A DNA stretch of 36,428 nt. It comes from Actinomycetota bacterium. Lineage in GTDB: Bacteria > Actinomycetota > Thermoleophilia > RBG-16-64-13. Under the pieces are notes generated by a model that ran no database searches, had not been told where the DNA came from, and saw nothing but the letters and a program-made list of their open reading frames with translations. How positions within the stretch are numbered: position 1 is the stretch's first letter; each line of letters starts with the position of its first letter. Below, piece after piece: positions 32,323 through 36,428 of this stretch. The stretch is from contig JAAYZX010000115.1 of the NCBI GenBank assembly GCA_012514635.1, forward strand, positions 1-36,428. The letters are read 5' to 3'. Position numbers and translations under genes: made by a program.

Positions 32323-32333
32323 GGGGTGTAGAT

Positions 32334-33965
32334 ATGTCTGACGTTGCACGGTATGTCCAAAATGAGAAGGGCGAGGTAACTAGCGTTACCTACCCCTCCG
32401 GTATCGAAGTGAAGGCCGTCTATGGCCCTGAGGATCTAGAGCGCATCGGCTTCGATTACGAGCAGGACCTGGGTGCACCCGGGACCTATCCTTTCACCCG
32501 CAACAATTTCCCTCTTGGCTATCGCAGCCGAGAGTGGACCACTCGCCAGTACGCAGGTTTCGGGACGCCCAAAGAGACCAATGAGCGCTGGCACATGCTG
32601 CTCTCGGCCGGTCAAACCGGTCTTAATGTAGCGTTTGACCTGCCTACTCAGATGGGACTCGACTCCGATGATCCGCGGGCTGCGGGCGAGGTGGGTCGGG
32701 TGGGCATGGCTATAGATTCTCTGCGCGATTTTGAGATCGCGTTTGAGGGTATCGACATGCATCGTGTGGGCACGGGTCTCACCATTAACGCCGTGGCCTC
32801 CATCATGATGGCCATGTACGAAGCTGTGGCCGAGAAGTACGGTTTCGATACCGGCAAGATCTCCTGCACGCCTCAGAACGACATCATCAAAGAAGTGCTT
32901 GGTCGCGGCGCCTGGATCTACGATCTGGATTCCGCCGTTAGGCTTATTGGTGACACTATTGAGTACGCTATTACCGCCCAGCCGAGGACCTACCCAACCA
33001 GCATCTGCGGCTACCATATTCGTGAGAGCGGCGCCAATTCCGCACAGGAGATGGCTTACGCGTTCTTGATCGCAAACACTTACATCGATGAGGTCGTCAA
33101 GCGCGGTTACGACGCCAAGGACTTCGCCGGTCGTATCAGCTACAACCTGAATATCTACGGCAACCTGTGGGAACAAGTTGCCAAATTCCGGGCCGGCCGC
33201 AAGGTTTGGGCGCGCAATCTGAAAGAACGCTACGGGGTGGAGAAGCGCTCAGATCTCATGCTGAAAGGGTTGTTTGCCGGTGGCGGTAGCGGCCTCATGA
33301 AGGCCGAGCCTGAGAATAACATCATGCGCGGTGCCTTCTACGGCCTGGCGGCGGCCCTCTCCGGCGCTCAGTCAACGGCACTGTGCTCGTTCGATGAGGC
33401 CTACTCCATTCCTAGCCCACGTGCTGCGCTGCTGTCCCTGCGTACGCTACAGATCATCATGGACGAAGTTGGTCTGCGCGACACCGTCGACCCGTTGGCG
33501 GGATCGTATTTCATCGAGACTATTACCAAAGAGATGGAAGAGAAAATCCTCGGCGAGATGAAGGAGATCGAGGATCGCGGCGGCATGCTGGAAAACGTCA
33601 AGAACGGGTATGTGGGTCGCAAGCTGTCTCGTCAAGCTTATGAGTGGGAGATAGGCATCGAGCGCGGCGAGCTGATCAAGGTGGGAGTCAACAAGTACGC
33701 CACTGCTCGCGAGGAAGAAGTAGAGCTGCACGAATACAACGAGAGCTGGCAGGATACCCAGATTGCCAACCTTAAGGAAGTGCGCCGCACACGTGACGAT
33801 AAGCAGGTTGCCGAGCGACTGAAGGCATTGACTGATGTGGCACGCAGTGGCAAGAATGTTATGTCGGCTCTTAAGGATGCCTGCCTCGCCTACTGCACGG
33901 TGGGCGAAATGAGCGATGTATTCCTGGAAGTCTTTGGTCCCTACAAAGAGCCGAACGTAGTGTGA
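32334..33965 (+). CDS. Acyl-CoA mutase, substrate-binding large subunit (divergent)
   Basis: This is the 543-residue TIM-barrel subunit of a B12-dependent acyl-CoA mutase. Residues matching Propionibacterium methylmalonyl-CoA mutase are Tyr73 (RQYAGF, Tyr89), Thr179 and Gln181 (CTPQND, Thr195/Gln197), Arg191 (Arg207), Tyr227-His228 (GYHIRESG, Tyr243/His244) and Gln346 (Gln361). The normally conserved HSQTSG is replaced by LFAGGG (Leu313, Ala315 in place of His328 and Gln330), and SLHTNS by STALCS (347-352). Tyr73 and Arg191 suggest a dicarboxylic acyl-CoA rather than isobutyryl- or 2-hydroxyisobutyryl-CoA, but the other changes argue for an unusual substrate. GGGGGTG lies before the ATG. Confidence 0.93.
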   Translation: MSDVARYVQNEKGEVTSVTYPSGIEVKAVYGPEDLERIGFDYEQDLGAPGTYPFTRNNFPLGYRSREWTTRQYAGFGTPKETNERWHMLLSAGQTGLNVAFDLPTQMGLDSDDPRAAGEVGRVGMAIDSLRDFEIAFEGIDMHRVGTGLTINAVASIMMAMYEAVAEKYGFDTGKISCTPQNDIIKEVLGRGAWIYDLDSAVRLIGDTIEYAITAQPRTYPTSICGYHIRESGANSAQEMAYAFLIANTYIDEVVKRGYDAKDFAGRISYNLNIYGNLWEQVAKFRAGRKVWARNLKERYGVEKRSDLMLKGLFAGGGSGLMKAEPENNIMRGAFYGLAAALSGAQSTALCSFDEAYSIPSPRAALLSLRTLQIIMDEVGLRDTVDPLAGSYFIETITKEMEEKILGEMKEIEDRGGMLENVKNGYVGRKLSRQAYEWEIGIERGELIKVGVNKYATAREEEVELHEYNESWQDTQIANLKEVRRTRDDKQVAERLKALTDVARSGKNVMSALKDACLAYCTVGEMSDVFLEVFGPYKEPNVV

Positions 33966-33970
33966 GAAGT

Positions 33971-34014
33971 GCATGTGGGGGCCTACTGCTTTGGAGCAGC
34001 AGGCCCCCACATGC
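33971..34014. other. Long intercistronic hairpin between the mutase and hyuA
   Basis: The arms 33971-33990 and 33995-34014 form a 20-bp stem with a single mismatch and a TTGG loop. It starts 6 nt after the mutase stop codon. No T-run follows, so it may be a partial terminator, an RNase barrier, or a processing site that sets different mRNA levels for the carboxylase-like genes. Confidence 0.85.
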
Positions 34015-34051
34015 AGGATGTACTCCCCCAACGTTAGTGGAGTGACAGAGC

Positions 34052-36181
34052 ATGGCGTACAAGATCGGAGTTGACGTTGGTGGTACCTTCACGGACTTCC
34101 TTTTAGCGGAAGACGACGGCACCGCCTACATATATAAGGTCTTATCCACCCCCAAGGATCCTTCCATTGCCACCATCCGCGGCATCGAGGAGATGGCCAA
34201 GGATCGCAACATGGGCACGGACGAGTTTCTGAGCCAGGTTACAACCATTGTGCACGGGACCACTGTGACCACTAACGCCACGCTCACTTATCGTGGCGCT
34301 AAGACCGGACTTCTCACCACAGAAGGGGTTCGCGACGCTCTGGAGATGCGCCGTGGCATCAGAGAAGAACAGTACAACAACCGCTATGAGAACGCCCGTC
34401 CTGTAGTCGAGCGCTATCTGCGTCGGCCGGTGAAGGAACGTCTCAATTACAAAGGCGACGTGATCGCTCCGCTGGATGAAGCTTGGCTGCGCAAGGAAAT
34501 GGAGTTTCTGAAGAGTGAAGGCTGTGAAGCCGTCGCCATTTGCTTCATGAACTCCTTTGCCAATGCCGATCACGAGAACAAAACGGCCGAGATCGTCCGC
34601 GAGTATTTGCCTGAGGCATTCCTCTCCATCTCCAGCGAGATTCTTCCCGCTATTCGTTTCTACGACCGCGTCTCCACCACTGCCCTAAACGCCTATATCG
34701 GCCCGGTACTCGATCTTTATCTGGGCCCCAAGCTGGGACTACTGAACAAGCTGTCCAAATACAACTTCCAGGGCGTCCTGCTTATCATGGCGTCCAATGG
34801 CGGAGTCATATCGCCGGAAGTGGCTATGCACATCCCGGGTCTCACTCTCCTTTCCGGCCCGGCAGGCGGTCCGGTGGCGGGCCTGGCGTATGCCGAAGGC
34901 CAGGGCTTCCCCGATGTTATTACCTGTGACATGGGTGGCACCTCTTTCGACGTTGCCCTGATCAAAGACAAGAAACCACTCACTACCACTGAGGGTGAGA
35001 TCGAGCGGCTGCGTATCAGCTGGCCCATGCTGGATGTGGTTACCATTGGGGCCGGCGGCGGCTCTATCGGTTGGATCGATGAAGTGGGTCTGCTGAGGAT
35101 GGGACCGCAGAGCGCAGGCGCCGACCCGGGACCTGCCTGCTACGATTTGGGCGGTGAAGAGCCCGCCTGCTCCGACGCCGACTTGGTGCTCGGCTATCTG
35201 GATCCTAACTTCTTCGCCGGCGGCAAGATGAAGCTGTCTGTGGACAAGGCACGCAAGGCCATCGAAGAGAAGGTTGGCAAGAAGCTCGGCATGACTGCGG
35301 AAGAGGCAGCCGCAGGCATGTACGAAGTCATCAACGTAAGCATGGCATCCGCCGTCCGCGAGATCGCGGTAAAGGCGGGATACGATCCGCGTGATTTCCC
35401 ACTGGTTACGGCCGGTGGTGCCGGTCCCAATCATGCCTGCCAGATCGCACTGGCCCTCTCCATACCTGAGATTCTGGTACCGCGGGAATCCTCCATTTTC
35501 TGCGCCGCGGGCATGCTGCGCACCGATCTCAAACACGACTTCGTTCGCACTTACCCCACTGTTCTGGGCTCGCTGGATGTAGAGCGCTTCCGCAAGCTGT
35601 ACGCGGAGATGAAAACAGAGGGCGACTCCATGCTTGAGGAAGAAGGCATTCCTGAAGATCGCATCTCATACGTGCTGCAACTAGATCTGCGCTATGTGCG
35701 TCAGTTCCATGAAGTCTCAGTGCAACTCTCCTGGGACGAAGCCAATAGTGGCGACCTTTCGGCTGTAGCCAAACGCTTCCATGCGGCTCACGATGCTCTT
35801 TACGGCTACTCGTTGGAAGATAGGAACACTCCGGTGGAACTGATCAATATGCGTCTCACTGCTATTGGCACCACCGAGAAACCAGACCTGCCAGCCCAGC
35901 CGTACACCGGTCCGGATCCATCTGCCGCCTATAAGCATGACCGCTCTGCATATGTTCCTTCCGTGAAGGCGTACCAGGAAGTCCCGGTCTACGACGGTTT
36001 CGCGCTTACGTACGGCATGCGTCTGGCCAGCCCCTGCATCATTGAGCAGGTCAACACCACCACGTTTGTCACGCCCGAGTTTGACGCGATCGTCGATCGG
36101 CTGGGCACATACACCATCTATCTCAAAGAAAACGAAGCCGATGTGCTGGCGCGAGTCCTCAAGGACGTGGAGGCCGCCTGA
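34052..36181 (+). CDS. HyuA-type hydantoinase / ATP-dependent ketone carboxylase subunit
   Basis: This 709-residue ASKHA-fold subunit belongs to the hydantoinase A / 5-oxoprolinase / acetone and acetophenone carboxylase superfamily. Phosphate loop 1 is DVGGTFTD (8-15). HGTTVTTNA follows, and phosphate loop 2 is DMGGTSFD (293-300). GADPGPACYDLGG and DADLVLGYLDPNFFAGG are typical of the family, and the C-terminal domain is complete. ATP use is thus expected; hydrolytic versus carboxylating activity cannot be told by sequence alone. The end overlaps the hyuB ATG (TGATG). Confidence 0.92.
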   Translation: MAYKIGVDVGGTFTDFLLAEDDGTAYIYKVLSTPKDPSIATIRGIEEMAKDRNMGTDEFLSQVTTIVHGTTVTTNATLTYRGAKTGLLTTEGVRDALEMRRGIREEQYNNRYENARPVVERYLRRPVKERLNYKGDVIAPLDEAWLRKEMEFLKSEGCEAVAICFMNSFANADHENKTAEIVREYLPEAFLSISSEILPAIRFYDRVSTTALNAYIGPVLDLYLGPKLGLLNKLSKYNFQGVLLIMASNGGVISPEVAMHIPGLTLLSGPAGGPVAGLAYAEGQGFPDVITCDMGGTSFDVALIKDKKPLTTTEGEIERLRISWPMLDVVTIGAGGGSIGWIDEVGLLRMGPQSAGADPGPACYDLGGEEPACSDADLVLGYLDPNFFAGGKMKLSVDKARKAIEEKVGKKLGMTAEEAAAGMYEVINVSMASAVREIAVKAGYDPRDFPLVTAGGAGPNHACQIALALSIPEILVPRESSIFCAAGMLRTDLKHDFVRTYPTVLGSLDVERFRKLYAEMKTEGDSMLEEEGIPEDRISYVLQLDLRYVRQFHEVSVQLSWDEANSGDLSAVAKRFHAAHDALYGYSLEDRNTPVELINMRLTAIGTTEKPDLPAQPYTGPDPSAAYKHDRSAYVPSVKAYQEVPVYDGFALTYGMRLASPCIIEQVNTTTFVTPEFDAIVDRLGTYTIYLKENEADVLARVLKDVEAA

Positions 36182-36428
36182 TGAAGCAATATGAAGTGGA
36201 CAAATCCATCCCCATCGACCGCATCCTGGTCTCCATTCTCCAGAAGCGGCTCAAGAGCATCACCGAAGAGATGAGTATCGCCATGGTACGGACCACGCGG
36301 TCCCCCATCCTTTGCGAGGCGCGCGACTTCGTGACCGGTCTCTACGACTACAAGGGCGATATGCTGGAGCAGAAGGAGAACCTGCCCATCCTTGCCTTCT
36401 CGCTGCAGCCGGTGTGCAAATACATCAT
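36181..36428 (+). CDS. HyuB-type hydantoinase / ketone carboxylase subunit (cut by window edge)
   Basis: The first 82 codons match the N-terminus of hydantoinase B / acetone carboxylase alpha-type proteins: ITEEMSIAMVRTTRSPILCE, then DFVTGLYDYKGDML. Full family members have about 510-780 residues, so most of it lies past the edge. It overlaps hyuA and should form the catalytic partner of the HyuA ATPase. QKENLPILAFSL departs from the usual IPVHLGSM stretch of hydantoinases, consistent with a divergent substrate. Confidence 0.9.
   Translation, partial: MKQYEVDKSIPIDRILVSILQKRLKSITEEMSIAMVRTTRSPILCEARDFVTGLYDYKGDMLEQKENLPILAFSLQPVCKYI

Noticed and set aside
32334-33965. 2-hydroxyisobutyryl-CoA or isobutyryl-CoA mutase
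   Set aside because: These have Ile or Phe in place of Tyr89 and (isobutyryl type) Gln in place of Arg207; here RQYAGF and the Arg are kept.
34052-36428. Firm call as acetone carboxylase
   Set aside because: HyuA motifs are shared by hydantoinases, oxoprolinases and ketone carboxylases, and the diagnostic parts of HyuB and any gamma subunit lie outside the window.
1-36428. tRNA or rRNA genes, CRISPR arrays, insertion sequences
   Set aside because: No cloverleaf, spaced repeat array, transposase or terminal inverted repeat pair was recognised while reading both strands.

Overview
This is a GC-rich bacterial chromosome segment centred on the replication origin. Its left third is a classic origin neighbourhood: dnaA, oriC, then rpmH-rnpA-yidD-yidC-jag-mnmE-mnmG-rsmG-parA-parB. 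A perfect 16-bp parS site lies inside mnmG, and consensus DnaA boxes lie between the diverging dnaA and rpmH transcription units. The host is uncertain. The single-cysteine LpdA-like flavoprotein resembles Actinobacteria, but the intact mnmE/mnmG pair, GH57 enzymes and two-subunit class I fumarase point to a deep-branching, probably anaerobic or thermotolerant lineage. This placement is inference, not a taxonomic call.

Layout. 1-1779 (minus): a GHKL ATPase/winged-helix gene, then dnaA running off the window. 1860-2110: DnaA-box cluster (oriC). 2202-11781 (plus): the ribosomal protein / RNase P / membrane insertase / tRNA modification / chromosome partition run, interrupted between mnmE and mnmG by a degenerate MnmG paralogue that lacks both catalytic cysteines. 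11844-12545 (plus): a roadblock-domain protein. 12503-19914 (minus): a tight operon of a GT4 glycosyltransferase, two GH57 alpha-glucan enzymes, a SAM hydrolase-family protein, rlmN and a membrane-anchored protein. 19915-20387: intergenic, with a truncated DUF72 remnant. 20388-21746 (plus): two lipoproteins. 21858-24848 (minus): trpS, a decayed histidine kinase and an LpdA-like NAD(P)H dehydrogenase. 24984-26395 (plus): both fumarase subunits. 26459-27142 (minus): a RIC-like hemerythrin protein without the usual cysteines.

From 27332 to the right edge there is a distinct plus-strand catabolic operon, preceded by an AT-rich island, a near-consensus sigma70 promoter and a leader of about 260 nt. 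Its order is a type III CoA-transferase, an acyl-CoA dehydrogenase, EtfB, EtfA, the B12-binding and substrate-binding subunits of an acyl-CoA mutase, and HyuA/HyuB, members of the hydantoinase / ketone carboxylase superfamily. Read together, these genes suggest ATP-dependent carboxylation or hydrolysis of a substrate, activation to a CoA thioester, B12 carbon-skeleton rearrangement, and dehydrogenation with electrons passed to ETF. Both the mutase and the dehydrogenase deviate at textbook active-site positions, so the pathway may handle a substrate not covered by known methylmalonyl-, isobutyryl-, ethylmalonyl- or 2-hydroxyisobutyryl-CoA routes. This operon is the best candidate in the window for an undescribed system; the MnmG pseudo-paralogue is the second.
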